DNA of 64,000 bases from Pseudomonadota bacterium (GTDB lineage Bacteria > Pseudomonadota > Gammaproteobacteria > Burkholderiales > Burkholderiaceae_C). Positions 8,414 to 21,752 of this stretch are shown here, one piece after another. Position 1 is the stretch's first letter; every line of letters starts with the position of its first letter. Below the pieces are notes generated by a model. That model was given only the letters and a program-made list of their open reading frames with translations. It was not told the DNA's origin and did not search any database. Where the stretch lies: NCBI GenBank assembly GCA_021847345.1, contig JAJZTW010000011.1, positions 1-64,000 of the forward strand, in the 5' to 3' direction. The position numbers and the translations under genes are program-made.

Positions 8414-9347
8414 CAGCCTGCTCAAGTTCATGCTGGGCGACGGGAATGTGCGCGGCGTCGCCGTGCGCCTGCGCGAAAGCTGGCAGGAAATGCTGCGCCG
8501 GCGCCGGCACGAAGCCGGCGTGCAGGAACTGCTGGGCGAGATGAGCGCCGCGTCGGTGCTGCTGGCCGGCAGCCTCAAGTTCGACGGCACGCTGGTGCTG
8601 CAGATCCAGGGCGATGGCCCGCTGCGCCTGGCGGTGGCCGAGTGCCAGCCGGACTTCGGGCTGCGCGCCACCGCCACCGCGCGGGTCGACGACGACGCCG
8701 AGGTGCCGAGCCAGCCGGCGGATTTCGCGCAGCTGACCAATTCCCGCGGCGCCGGGCGCTGCGTCATCACCCTCGATCCGCGCCAGCCGGGGCAGCAGCC
8801 CTACCAGGGCATCGTCGCGCTCAACGACGCCGAAGGGCACGCGCTGCGCGACCTGTCCGCCGTTCTGCGCCAGTACCTGGACCAATCCGAGCAGATTCCG
8901 TCGTGGTTGATGCTGGCGGCCGATGGCCACAGCGCCTGCGGACTGCTGGTGCAGCGCATGCCCGATGCCGGCGGCGCCGCCGCCGGCGGCCCGGAGCGCG
9001 CCGACGAGGATTTCTCGCGCGCGGTGCACCTGGCCTCCACGCTGCAGCGAGACGAGCTGCTCAGCCTGGAGCCCGAGGAACTGCTGCGGCGCCTGTTCTG
9101 GGAGGAACAGGCGCGCGTGTTCACGCCGGCCCAGCCGCGCTTCCACTGCACCTGCTCCAAGCAGCGGGTGGCGCAGATGCTGCGCATGCTCGGGCGCGAC
9201 GAGGTGGAGTCGGTGCTGGCCGAGCGAGGCGAGGTCGACGTGACCTGCGAGTTCTGCGGAGCCGGCTACGCCTTCGACCTGGTCGACGCGGCCCGCCTGT
9301 TCCGCGACGACATCGACCAGCCGCCGGGCTCCACGCGAACCCAGTAG
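8406..9347 (+). CDS. hslO: Redox-regulated chaperone Hsp33
   Basis: A 313-residue holdase chaperone activated by oxidation. The C-terminal zinc switch is intact: C248-x-C250 (HCTCSK) and C281-x-x-C284 (TCEFCG). The N-terminal domain begins DSLLKFMLGDGNVRG as in the family. Translation is probably coupled to the upstream gamma-CA gene by the 8-nt overlap. Its stop is 14 nt from the end of convergent ftsB. Confidence 0.95.
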   Translation: MADSLLKFMLGDGNVRGVAVRLRESWQEMLRRRRHEAGVQELLGEMSAASVLLAGSLKFDGTLVLQIQGDGPLRLAVAECQPDFGLRATATARVDDDAEVPSQPADFAQLTNSRGAGRCVITLDPRQPGQQPYQGIVALNDAEGHALRDLSAVLRQYLDQSEQIPSWLMLAADGHSACGLLVQRMPDAGGAAAGGPERADEDFSRAVHLASTLQRDELLSLEPEELLRRLFWEEQARVFTPAQPRFHCTCSKQRVAQMLRMLGRDEVESVLAERGEVDVTCEFCGAGYAFDLVDAARLFRDDIDQPPGSTRTQ

Positions 9348-9361
9348 CTCCGGGCGCGCGC

Positions 9362-9691
9362 TCAGCGCGCCGGCGCTGACGAGGCCGGCGCCACCGGCGG
9401 CAGCGGGCTCGACGCAGGCAGCACCTGCACGAAGATCTCGTCGGGCGCGATCATGCCCATTTCGCTGCGTGCGCGGTCCTGCACCGCCTGCGTGCCGTTG
9501 CGCAGGTCGCGGGCCTGCGCCGACAGCGCGGCGTTTTGCTGGCTGGCCTGTTCGTTGGCCAGCAACTGCGCATGCAGCTGCTGGCGCAGCCGGTGCACCG
9601 CCGGCCAGCCGCGCTCGCCCAGCCACAGCGGCCACTGCAGCAGCGCCAGCGCCGCCAGCAGCACGACCGTGACCCAGCGTAGCGATCGCAT
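9362..9691 (-). CDS. ftsB: Cell division protein FtsB
   Basis: A 109-residue bitopic protein: one N-terminal transmembrane helix (about residues 5-24, VTVVLLAALALLQWPLWLG) followed by a periplasmic coiled coil (about 33-75) and a short variable tail rich in Ala/Pro. It links FtsL and FtsQ at the divisome. It is placed 47 nt downstream of eno, the standard position in proteobacteria. Confidence 0.9.
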   Translation of the reverse strand: MRSLRWVTVVLLAALALLQWPLWLGERGWPAVHRLRQQLHAQLLANEQASQQNAALSAQARDLRNGTQAVQDRARSEMGMIAPDEIFVQVLPASSPLPPVAPASSAPAR

Positions 9692-9738
9692 CGGCGGATG
9701 GCGGGGCGGCGCGCGGCGGCGTCAGGCGCGGCTGCGCT

Positions 9739-11908
<2,170 letters not shown>

Positions 11909-11925
11909 GCCGGGGCTCCGCGGAT

Positions 11926-13647
<1,722 letters not shown>

Positions 13648-14478
13648 CTACCCCGGCGTCGGCGCGTCGAGTTCACGCAGCATTTCGACAATCGCCCGCG
13701 CCGTGGCCTGCGGCTGCTCGAAGGGGAACAGGTGGCTGCCGCCGGGCATCCAGCGCAGATGCCGCCCCACCAGGCTGCGCGTGGCGCGCATGCCGGCCAT
13801 CGCCAGCTCGCGCGACTGCGTGCCGCCGATGAACCCGATGGGTACCCCGGCGCGGCGCAGGCGCGGGGCCAGGCGCCCGAGGTGGTGTGGCAGCGTGGCG
13901 TAGATGGCCGCCTCCACGTCGCGCCGGAATCGCAGCACGCGCGACGCGCCTTCGGTCGTCGTCGCGGCCTGCGCATAGTCGTCCAGCATGCGCTGGTCCC
14001 ACGCCGCGAAGAGGGGCTTGCTGCGGAAATGCTCCCGCACGGCGCCCAGGTCGGGCCATTGCTGGCGCCTGCGCAGCGCCGGCGCCACCGGGGCGAAGCG
14101 CTTGACCAGGCCGCTGCGCTTGGAAGCCCACAGCAGCGCGGCGCGCCAGCCCGCGACGACCGGCGAGTCCAGCAGCACCAGCGCGCGCAGGCGCCGTGGA
14201 TGGCGGGCAGCCAACATCAGCCCGAGCAGGCCGCCCAGCGAATGGCCGACCAGGATCACCGGGCGCGGGCCGGCGGCGCGCTCGATGAACTCGTCGAGCT
14301 CGCGCAGCAGCTGCGGCCAGCCGTCGCTGACCGGCCGGTCCACCGCGTGCCCGAGCATGTCGGGCGCCAGCACCTCGTAGCGTTCGCCGAGCTGCTCGAG
14401 CAGCACGCGGTAGCTGCCTGCCGGAAAGCCGTTGCCGTGGGCGAACACCAGCAGCTCCCGCTGCGCCGGCGCCGTCAC
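13648..14478 (-). CDS. Alpha/beta-fold hydrolase
   Basis: A 276-residue alpha/beta hydrolase. It has the oxyanion motif [12 protein letters not shown] near the N-terminus, the nucleophile elbow GHSLGG ([14 protein letters not shown]) and a C-terminal His in [12 protein letters not shown]. There is no ATG near the domain start. The GTG at 14478 overlaps the mutS stop as GTGA and gives [17 protein letters not shown], so I use it. The substrate is unknown. It lies 51 nt upstream of pyrG on the same strand. Confidence 0.85.
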   Translation of the reverse strand: MTAPAQRELLVFAHGNGFPAGSYRVLLEQLGERYEVLAPDMLGHAVDRPVSDGWPQLLRELDEFIERAAGPRPVILVGHSLGGLLGLMLAARHPRRLRALVLLDSPVVAGWRAALLWASKRSGLVKRFAPVAPALRRRQQWPDLGAVREHFRSKPLFAAWDQRMLDDYAQAATTTEGASRVLRFRRDVEAAIYATLPHHLGRLAPRLRRAGVPIGFIGGTQSRELAMAGMRATRSLVGRHLRWMPGGSHLFPFEQPQATARAIVEMLRELDAPTPG

Positions 14479-17111
14479 GCGTTGCCTCCGGGCAGCGCGC
14501 GGGCCTGCTCGCGCAGCCGGTACAGCGCCTCGAGCGCCTCGCGCGGCGACAGCGCGTCGCAATCGATCTCGGCCAGCTGCAGCGCCAGCTGCTCGAGCTG
14601 TTCGAGCTGCTCCTGCGCGGCATCGGCCGGCTCGGGCGCCTGCGCGTCGCCGGCCTGCGCGCCGACGAACAGGTCGAGCTGCGCCAGGCGTTCGGCCTGC
14701 GCCTGCTGCAGCGCCTGCAGGCGCTGGCGCGCGTCGCGCAGCACCGCCGACGGCATGCCGGCGAGCTGCGCCACCTGCACGCCGTAGCTGCGGCTGGCCG
14801 GCCCCGGCTGCACCTCGTGCAGGAACACGATGCCGTGGTCGTGCTCGACCGCTCCGACATGCAGGTTCAACGCCTGCGGGTGGTGCGCCGGGAAATCGGT
14901 GAGCTCGAAATAATGCGTGGCGAACAGCGTGTGGCTGCGGCATCGCTCGTGCAGGTGCGCGGCGATGGCCAGCGCCAGCGCCAGGCCGTCGAAGGTCGAG
15001 GTGCCGCGCCCGATCTCGTCCATCAGCACCAGGCTGTCGGGCCCGGCGCTGCGCAGGATGGCCGCCGCCTCGCTCATCTCGACCATGAAGGTCGAGCGGC
15101 CGCCGGCGACGTCGTCGGAGGCGCCGATGCGAGTGTGGATGGCGTCCAGCGGGCCGATTCGCGCACTCGATGCCGGCACGTAGCTTCCCATGCAGGCGAG
15201 CAGGGCGATCAACGCGGTCTGGCGCATGAAGGTCGACTTGCCGCCCATGTTGGGCCCGGTGATGATCTGCGTGCGCGCCTGCGGCGACAGCACGCAGTCA
15301 TTGGGCACGAAGCGCTCGACCTGGGTCTGCACCACCGGATGGCGCCCGCCTCGGATCTCGAGGCCCGGCAGCTTCGACAACTCCGGGCGCACCCAGTCCC
15401 AGGTGCGCGCGCGCTCGGCCAGCGTCGCCAGCACGTCCAGGCGCGCCAGCGCGCGCGCCGCGCGCTGCCAGGCGGGTACCGCCGGCAGCAGCGCCTGCAG
15501 CAGCTCGTCCCACAGCGCGCGCTCGCGCGCCAGCGCGCGCTCCTGCGCCGACAGGGCCTTGTCCTCGAAGGCCTTGAGCTCGGGCGTGATGTAGCGTTCC
15601 GAGGCCTTCAGGGTCTGGCGCCTGCGGTAGTCGTCGGGCACCTTGTCGGCCTGCCCGCGCGTGACCTCGATGGCGAAGCCGTGCACCTTGTTGTAGAGCA
15701 CGCGCAGGTTGGCGATTCCGGTGCGCTCGCGCTCACGCGCCTCCATGGCCAGCAGGAAGGATCCGCAGTCGCGCTCGATGGCGCGCAGCTCGTCGAGCTC
15801 GGCGTCGAACCCGTCGCCGAACACGGCGCCGTCGCGCAGGTTCAGCGCGGGGGTCTCGGCCAGTGCTCGCTGCAGCAGATCCAGCCCGTCCTGGCCGGGA
15901 CCGAGCGTCTCGCGCAGCTCGCGCAGCATGGGGTCGTCGGCCGGCACGCACGCGGCCACCCGCGGCAGGCGCTGCAGGGTGTCGCGCAGCGCCGCCAGTT
16001 CGCGCGGGCGCACCTGCTGCAGCGCGGCGCGCGCGGCGATGCGTTCCAGGTCGGCCAGGCCGCGCAGGTTCTCGTGCAGTTCGGCGGGGCCCTGGCGCAG
16101 CAGCGCGGCGATGGCGTCGTGGCGCGCGCGCGCCATTGCCTGCTCGCGCGGCGGCGCCGCCAGCCAGCTGCGCAGCAGGCGGCTGCCGGCCGCGGTGGCA
16201 CAGGCGTCGAGTACCGAGAACAGGGTCGGTGCGGGCTCGCCGCGCAGGGTGCTGAACAACTCCAGGTTGCGCCGCGCATTGGCGTCGAGCTGCACGCAGT
16301 CCTCGAAGCGCTCGACCTGCAGTTCGGCCAGTTGCGACAGCTCGCGACCCTGGGTCTGCTGCGCATATCCCAGCACCGCGGCGGCGGCGGCGTGGGCGCG
16401 CGGCAGGGCCTCGGCGCCGAGGCCGCCCAGGTCGTGCACGCCGAAGGCGCGACGCAACTGCTGCGCGCCGGCGTCGGCGTCGAATTGCCAGGGCGCGCGC
16501 GGGGTCAGCGCAATCCCCTGGAACTCCGCCGGGGCCTCCAGCCCGGCCGGCCACAACAGCTCGGCAGGCTGGATGCGCGCCAGCCATGCGGCCAGCTCGT
16601 CGGGTCGGCATTGCGCCAGGCGCAGCGTGCCGCTGGACAGCACCAGCCAGGCCAGCCCCAGCTCGGGCTGGCGCCGCGATGCCGCCGGCGCCACCGCCAG
16701 CAGCGCGAAGTCGGTGCGCTCGTCGAGCAGGCCGTCGTGCAGGCGCGTGCCGGGGGTGACCACGCGCTCGACCCGGCGCTCGACCGGCCCCTTGCTGGTG
16801 GCCGGGTCGCCGATCTGCTCGCAGATGGCCACCGACTCGCCCATGCGCACGAGCCTGGCCAGGTAGGTGTCCAGCGCCTGCACCGGCACCCCGGCCATGA
16901 TGATCGGCTCGCCGGCCGACTGCCCGCGCCGGGTCAGCGTCAGGTCGAGCAGTCGCGCCGCCTTTTCGGCGTCGGCGTAGAACAGTTCGTAGAAGTCCCC
17001 CATGCGGTAGAGCAGCAGATGCTCGGGGTGCTCGGCCTTGATGCGCAGGTACTGCTGCATCATGGGGGTGTGGCTGGAGAGGTCTTGCAACCCGGTAGGT
17101 GGCGTGGTCAC
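14475..17111 (-). CDS. mutS: DNA mismatch repair ATPase MutS
   Basis: An 878-residue mismatch-recognition protein. The mismatch-wedge motif F40-Y-E42 is in GDFYELF. The C-terminal ATPase has Walker [10 protein letters not shown] and Walker [13 protein letters not shown], plus a helix-turn-helix dimerisation region near [13 protein letters not shown]. Start: GTG at 17111 gives [20 protein letters not shown], matching usual MutS N-termini; an internal ATG at 17063 would remove 16 residues. No clear Shine-Dalgarno is visible at either start. Coupled to the downstream hydrolase. Confidence 0.94.
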   Translation of the reverse strand: MTTPPTGLQDLSSHTPMMQQYLRIKAEHPEHLLLYRMGDFYELFYADAEKAARLLDLTLTRRGQSAGEPIIMAGVPVQALDTYLARLVRMGESVAICEQIGDPATSKGPVERRVERVVTPGTRLHDGLLDERTDFALLAVAPAASRRQPELGLAWLVLSSGTLRLAQCRPDELAAWLARIQPAELLWPAGLEAPAEFQGIALTPRAPWQFDADAGAQQLRRAFGVHDLGGLGAEALPRAHAAAAAVLGYAQQTQGRELSQLAELQVERFEDCVQLDANARRNLELFSTLRGEPAPTLFSVLDACATAAGSRLLRSWLAAPPREQAMARARHDAIAALLRQGPAELHENLRGLADLERIAARAALQQVRPRELAALRDTLQRLPRVAACVPADDPMLRELRETLGPGQDGLDLLQRALAETPALNLRDGAVFGDGFDAELDELRAIERDCGSFLLAMEARERERTGIANLRVLYNKVHGFAIEVTRGQADKVPDDYRRRQTLKASERYITPELKAFEDKALSAQERALARERALWDELLQALLPAVPAWQRAARALARLDVLATLAERARTWDWVRPELSKLPGLEIRGGRHPVVQTQVERFVPNDCVLSPQARTQIITGPNMGGKSTFMRQTALIALLACMGSYVPASSARIGPLDAIHTRIGASDDVAGGRSTFMVEMSEAAAILRSAGPDSLVLMDEIGRGTSTFDGLALALAIAAHLHERCRSHTLFATHYFELTDFPAHHPQALNLHVGAVEHDHGIVFLHEVQPGPASRSYGVQVAQLAGMPSAVLRDARQRLQALQQAQAERLAQLDLFVGAQAGDAQAPEPADAAQEQLEQLEQLALQLAEIDCDALSPREALEALYRLREQARALPGGNA

Positions 17112-17179
17112 TGGCTCATGTGCGGGCGAATACGGACTCCATTGTCCATGGAGTGGGCGGCCGTCCGCTTCAAGCGGTG

Positions 17180-17962
17180 TCAAACCGCGGGTGCCAGCGC
17201 GTCGAGCGCGCGCTCGAGCAGCGCGTGGCTGGTCCAGGCCAGCGCCAGCGCGGCCGTGACCGCTGCGCCGTAGGCCGCGGCGATGCCGCCGGGCACGACG
17301 GTGAAAGCCACGATCAGGTTGAAGGCGGCCGCGCCCAGCGAGCCGACGACGATGCCTCGCAGCAGCGCGCGCGCCGCCTCCGGTCCGGCGTGACGGTGGG
17401 TGAAGCCGCCCATGATCGCCGACAGCACCGGCAGGGTCGCCAGCATGCCGCTCCAGGTCGGCCCAAGGTGGGCGGCAGCCGCGGTGATGCCGAGCACCGC
17501 CGCCAGCGAGAAGCCCACGCGCGCCGGCAGGTCCCACCAGGGATGCGGCGGCGCTGCGCCCGGGCGGGCGCGCCCGATCAGCAGGGCCAGCCCGAGCAGT
17601 GCCGGGAACACCAGCGCTGCCGCCAGCAGCGGGCGCTGCGGCAGCTTCGACAGCGCGATGAACAGCCCGGCGCTGGTGGTGCCGGCCAGCGCCAGCGAAG
17701 CTCCCCAGGGAACGCGCCGCGCACTGCGCGCATACGCGGCGCAGAAGCCGGCCATCGCGATCAGCCCGAGCAGGGTGCCGACGGCGGCGCGGGCTGCGAA
17801 GGCAGCTCCATGTTCCAGCGCGAGGAACAGCGACAGCGGAGCCGAGGTCACCGGCAGCCCGGTGAACAGGCCGCCGATGGTGCCGCCGTAACGCCGTTGC
17901 AGGCCGGTGGCGGCAAGCACCAGCAAGGGGGTTGCCGCAAGCTTGTAGATCAGCAGGTTCAT
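17180..17962 (-). CDS. Multi-pass inner-membrane protein of unknown function
   Basis: A 260-residue hydrophobic protein with about seven to eight predicted transmembrane segments separated by short loops (for example [38 protein letters not shown]). I do not recognise the family with certainty. The start at 17962 ([14 protein letters not shown]) is chosen because the first membrane helix begins there; in-frame sequence further upstream runs through the palindromic element at 18003-18164. It lies 68 nt upstream of mutS on the same strand. Confidence 0.75.
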   Translation of the reverse strand: MNLLIYKLAATPLLVLAATGLQRRYGGTIGGLFTGLPVTSAPLSLFLALEHGAAFAARAAVGTLLGLIAMAGFCAAYARSARRVPWGASLALAGTTSAGLFIALSKLPQRPLLAAALVFPALLGLALLIGRARPGAAPPHPWWDLPARVGFSLAAVLGITAAAAHLGPTWSGMLATLPVLSAIMGGFTHRHAGPEAARALLRGIVVGSLGAAAFNLIVAFTVVPGGIAAAYGAAVTAALALAWTSHALLERALDALAPAV

Positions 17963-18002
17963 CGTGTCGTCGGCGTCGGCCCGCACGTATTGTGCGCGAC
18001 TC

Positions 18003-18164
18003 GGAGCCTGGGCGGCAGAGGGAGCCGTCGCGAAATTCGCCAGGGGCGAGGACAGTTCGGCGGCGCTGAGGAGCCCATAGTGGGCACTATGGGCGACGAA
18101 TCGACGCCGGAATGGACCGTCCCTGGCGAATTGCAGCAGGCTCGACCTCTGCCGCCCAGGCTCC
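18003..18164. mobile_element. 162-bp MITE-like element with 19-bp terminal inverted repeats
   Basis: The ends are a perfect inverted repeat: GGAGCCTGGGCGGCAGAGG at 18003-18021 and its complement at 18146-18164. The two halves are imperfect inverted copies of each other over the whole length and meet at a central palindrome (18073-18094, 10-bp arms). Bases 18067-18165 are identical to 1-99 of the window, so the element is dispersed and recently active or conserved. TC dinucleotides flank both ends (18001-18002, 18165-18166), possibly a short target duplication. It carries no gene. Confidence 0.8.
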
Positions 18165-18378
18165 TCGTGCCGCCGATGCGGGAAGGCCCCATGCCACGCC
18201 GCGCATGCCCGCTCCGAAAATCCTCGTATTCGTGCCGCCCGACGCCGCGAAAGGAGCGCCCGCGAATCGTGCAACGCACAAAATGTGCTCTTTTTGTGAC
18301 AAATTCAACACCCCATGACCGGCGCGTCGCCGCACAATGCAGGCTGGGGAGTGAACGCAGGCCGCGGGCTCCAGGAAC

Positions 18379-19194
18379 ATGCGTATTCACGATCGCCATC
18401 ACATCCAGGTTCTCGAAGCGGATGCACCCGATGCTCCGGTGCTCGTCTACGGGCATGGCTTCGGCTGCAACCAGCTGATGTGGCGCCAGGTCACGCCGGC
18501 CTTCCAGCCCGCATACCGGCAGGTGCTGTTCGACTACGCCGGCAGCGGGCTGTCGGATCCGGCGCATTTCGACCCCGCTCGCTATGCGTCGCTGGACGGC
18601 TACGTGAGCGACCTGCTCGAGATCCTCGACGGCCTCGGGCTGCACGCGGGGGTGCATTTCGTCGGGCACTCGGTGAGTTGCAGCATCGGGCTGCTGGCCG
18701 CCGCGCGCAGGCCCGAGCTGTTCGCGGACCTGGTGCTGATCGGGGCCTCGCCGTGCTTTGTCAATCATCCGCCCGACTACCAAGGCGGGTTCGAAGTCGC
18801 CGATCTCGAGGGCCTGCTGCAGCTGATGGACCAGAACTACATCGGCTGGGCCCATTTTCTCGGCTCCACGGTGTCGGGCGGCGAGCAGGGCAGCGAGGCC
18901 GTCTCGGGCGAGTTGACCCGCAGCTTCTGCTCCACCGATCCGAAGGCTGCCAAGGTGTTCGCTCGCGCCACCTTCTTCGCCGACAACCGGGTCGACCTTC
19001 CGGGCGTGCGCACACCCAGCCTGATCCTGCAGCATGCCCGCGACTCGCTGGCCCCGCTGTCGGTGGGCGAGTACCTGCACCGCAAGCTGCGCGACAGCGA
19101 GCTGCGGGTGCTCGACGTGACCGGGCATTGCGCGCACATGAGCCATCCGGCGCTGGTGATCGACGCCATGCGCGCCTTCTACGCACGGGCCTGA
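18379..19194 (+). CDS. RsbQ/KAI2-type alpha/beta hydrolase
   Basis: A 271-residue hydrolase resembling Bacillus RsbQ and plant KAI2/D14 receptors. The elbow GHSVS (Ser98), Asp222 in HARDSLAP and His250 in VTGHCAHMSHP form the triad at almost the same positions as RsbQ (96, 219, 247). RsbQ is known to work with the PAS-containing phosphatase RsbP by handling a small hydrophobic ligand. Here the next gene, 19 nt downstream, is a PAS-GGDEF cyclase, so the hydrolase probably feeds or relieves that PAS sensor (inference). Confidence 0.88.
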   Translation: MRIHDRHHIQVLEADAPDAPVLVYGHGFGCNQLMWRQVTPAFQPAYRQVLFDYAGSGLSDPAHFDPARYASLDGYVSDLLEILDGLGLHAGVHFVGHSVSCSIGLLAAARRPELFADLVLIGASPCFVNHPPDYQGGFEVADLEGLLQLMDQNYIGWAHFLGSTVSGGEQGSEAVSGELTRSFCSTDPKAAKVFARATFFADNRVDLPGVRTPSLILQHARDSLAPLSVGEYLHRKLRDSELRVLDVTGHCAHMSHPALVIDAMRAFYARA

Positions 19195-19213
19195 GAGCCC
19201 GCGGAGCGCCGAG

Positions 19214-20215
19214 ATGCTGGCCGTCGACGACATCCCCTGCGCGATGATGGTGACCGATGCGCAGGGGCACGTGCTGCGCATCAACGCCGAGCTGTTGCAG
19301 ATCGTCGGAGGGTGCGAGAACGACTGGCGTGGCCGATCGATGGAGCATCTGCTGCCTCCCGCTTCGCGCATGTTCGCGCAGTGCTACATCTTTCCGATGC
19401 TGCACCACGAGCAGCGGGTCAAGGAGCTGTACCTGCACCTGGTGGGAGCCGACGGATCTCCCGTCCCGGTCATGCTCAACGCGACGCGCAGGCCCGCCTC
19501 GGCGGGCAGCGAGGCGTCCATCGTCTGGGCCGTGTTCGTGGCGCTGGAGCGCAGTCGCTTCGAGGCCGAACTGATCCGGGCCCGTGCCGATGCCGAGGGC
19601 CTGGCGGCCCGGCTGGCCGCCAGCAGCGAACAGGTGGAGCGCCTCAATCGCGAGCTGTCGGAGCGGGCGCGCCGGGTCGAGATGCGCAACCAGGAGCTGT
19701 CCGAGCTCAGCCTGACCGATCCGTTGACCGGGCTGAAGAACCGGCGCGCGCTGGAACTCGCGGTGCATGCCTGGCAGCCTGTCGCCGGCCAGTCCTGCGT
19801 GGGCGCGCTGCTGCTGGTCGACGTCGACCATTTCAAGCGGGTCAACGACTCCTGCGGCCACGCCGAGGGAGACCGCGTGCTGGTGGCGCTGGGCCAGCGC
19901 CTGCGGGCCTGCGCACGCACCACGGACGTGGTGGTGCGCTTGGGCGGCGAGGAATTCGTCCTGTGGCTGCCCGGCGCCGACGACAGGGTGGCGCAGTACG
20001 TGGCCGGGCGCCTGCACCAGGGCGTGCGCGAGCTGCGCACGCCGCTGGGGGCCTTGAGCGTGAGCGTGGGCCTGGCCGCCTGGCACGGACCCGCGGCGGG
20101 CGACTTGCTGTCGAGCCTGCTGCGCAGCGCCGACAAGGCTCTTTACGAAGCCAAGACCGGCGGACGCGACCGCACCGTCTGCGCCGTGCCGTTGCCCGAG
20201 CTCACGCAGTCCTGA
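19214..20215 (+). CDS. PAS-GGDEF diguanylate cyclase partnered with RsbQ-type hydrolase
   Basis: A 333-residue cytoplasmic signalling protein. Residues 1-115 form a PAS domain (IPCAMMVTDAQGHVLRINAELLQIVG), 115-170 a coiled-coil linker, and 170-330 a GGDEF domain. The active-site loop is G244-G-E-E-F248 and the inhibitory I-site R235-T-T-D238 lies exactly five residues before it, so it should make c-di-GMP with product feedback. No membrane segment is seen. Expected to be co-transcribed with the hydrolase. Confidence 0.92.
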   Translation: MLAVDDIPCAMMVTDAQGHVLRINAELLQIVGGCENDWRGRSMEHLLPPASRMFAQCYIFPMLHHEQRVKELYLHLVGADGSPVPVMLNATRRPASAGSEASIVWAVFVALERSRFEAELIRARADAEGLAARLAASSEQVERLNRELSERARRVEMRNQELSELSLTDPLTGLKNRRALELAVHAWQPVAGQSCVGALLLVDVDHFKRVNDSCGHAEGDRVLVALGQRLRACARTTDVVVRLGGEEFVLWLPGADDRVAQYVAGRLHQGVRELRTPLGALSVSVGLAAWHGPAAGDLLSSLLRSADKALYEAKTGGRDRTVCAVPLPELTQS

Positions 20216-20377
20216 CCGCGCCCGGCTAACGCGGCGCTGCCGGGTATTCGGGCGCGTCGCTAACACCCTCCCACCTATAGTCGCAGGCATGCGGCGCCGA
20301 GCTGCGAGCCGCCGTCCGGCGACCCTGGACGACCGCGCGAGCGCCGCCGAACGAGCCCAGGCTCGAGGGAGGCGACC

Positions 20378-20941
20378 ATGAAGAAGCTACGCACTGCCGG
20401 TGGCATTCCACTGCTCGTGGTGGCGCTGCCGCTGCTGCTGGCGGGGCTGCTGCTGGTGCCGCGGCAGGCCCGCGCCAGCGACGGCACGATCACCGTCAAC
20501 GGGCAGGTCACCGCGAATACCTGCACCATCAACGCCGGCTCGCCGAACCTGACCGTGACGCTGCCCACCGTGTCCACGGCAGCGCTGCCGTCCGGCGCGG
20601 TGGCCGGGGCCACGGCGGTGACCATGAGCTACTCCGGGTGCTCGGCCGGCCTGAGCAGCGCCACCGTCTACTTCGAGGCCGGCCCCAACGTGGACACCGC
20701 CACCGGCTGCCTGAAGAACACCAGCGGCACCGGCGGCACCAACGCCGAGGTCTGCTTCGCCAACGCCGACGGCACGCCGATCAAGATGGGACAGGTGAGC
20801 GGCTCGCAGGCAGTCACCGCGGCGACCTTGACCAGCGGCGCCGGCTCCGACACCTTCCTGGTGCAGTACTCGGCGGCCAACGGGGCCGCGACGGCCGGGG
20901 CCTATGCGTCGCAGGTGACCTATTCGGTCGTCTACCAGTAG
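20378..20941 (+). CDS. Fimbrial major subunit (chaperone-usher pilin)
   Basis: A 187-residue secreted pilin. A signal peptide ends at ARA (about residue 34). The mature part has the FimA-type Ig-like pattern: an N-terminal donor strand, Cys in ANTCTI paired with Cys in YSGCSA, and a C-terminal strand ending QVTYSVVYQ, the chaperone-recognition end. First gene of a four-gene operon with chaperone, usher and tip adhesin. Confidence 0.88.
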   Translation: MKKLRTAGGIPLLVVALPLLLAGLLLVPRQARASDGTITVNGQVTANTCTINAGSPNLTVTLPTVSTAALPSGAVAGATAVTMSYSGCSAGLSSATVYFEAGPNVDTATGCLKNTSGTGGTNAEVCFANADGTPIKMGQVSGSQAVTAATLTSGAGSDTFLVQYSAANGAATAGAYASQVTYSVVYQ

Positions 20942-20957
20942 GCCTCCGGTCCCGGCC

Positions 20958-21734
20958 ATGCAGGCTGCTTCGCCGCGGCACCGCCACCTTGTCGCAAGCG
21001 CATGGGCGGGCATCGTCGCGTGCGCGCTCGCGTTCGCATGCGCGTGGCTGGCAGCGGCGTGCAGCCCGGCGCATGCCGCGCTGGTGCTGTCCGACACCCG
21101 CCTCGTCTACCACGGCGGTGCTCCGCAGGCTCGAATCACCGTGCTCAACATGGGGCGGCAGCCGGCCCTCATGCAGGCGTGGATCGATACCGGCAACCCC
21201 GAGGCGCCGCCGCAGGACATCCGGGCGCCGTTCGTGGTCACGCCTCCGATGGCCCGCATCGATGCCGGGCAGCGCCAGACCCTGAGCGTGGTGTTCACAG
21301 GATCGGCGCTGCCGGCCGATCGCGAGAGCCTGTTCTGGCTCAACGTGCTCGACATCCCGCCCAGGCCGCGATCGGCCGGGCAGCGCAACTACATCCAGTT
21401 CGCGGTGCGTACGCGCATCAAGCTGCTGTATCGGCCGGTGGCGCTGCGCGGCAACCCGACCCAGGCCATGCGCCTGCTGCGCTGGCGCGAGGTGTGCGCG
21501 CGCGGGCGCTGCGTCGTGCAGGTGCGCAACCCGTCGCCGTACTGCATCGCCATCGTCGAGTTGCGTTGCCGCGGGGCGCACGGCGCGATCGGCCCGGCCC
21601 TGCAGGGCACCGTGCTGCCCTTCGGGACCCGGCGCTGGCGCTTGCCCGGTGCCGCGCCGGTGCGCTCCGTGAGCTACGCCGTGGTCAATGATTACGGAGC
21701 CTTCGTGCATGCCCGCGCCGCTGTCGTGTCGTAG
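20958..21734 (+). CDS. PapD-type periplasmic fimbrial chaperone
   Basis: A 258-residue secreted two-domain Ig-fold chaperone that caps pilin subunits in the periplasm and delivers them to the usher. The signal peptide ends near SPAHA. Strand motifs ALVLSDTRLVYHGG, FVVTPPMARIDAGQRQTLSVVF and SLFWLNVLDIPP, then RNYIQFAVRTRIKLLYRP, match PapD chaperones including the conserved Arg and the FWLNV-IPP motif. Starts 16 nt after the pilin stop. Confidence 0.93.
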   Translation: MQAASPRHRHLVASAWAGIVACALAFACAWLAAACSPAHAALVLSDTRLVYHGGAPQARITVLNMGRQPALMQAWIDTGNPEAPPQDIRAPFVVTPPMARIDAGQRQTLSVVFTGSALPADRESLFWLNVLDIPPRPRSAGQRNYIQFAVRTRIKLLYRPVALRGNPTQAMRLLRWREVCARGRCVVQVRNPSPYCIAIVELRCRGAHGAIGPALQGTVLPFGTRRWRLPGAAPVRSVSYAVVNDYGAFVHARAAVVS

Positions 21735-21752
21735 CCGTGGACTGGCGAGCAG

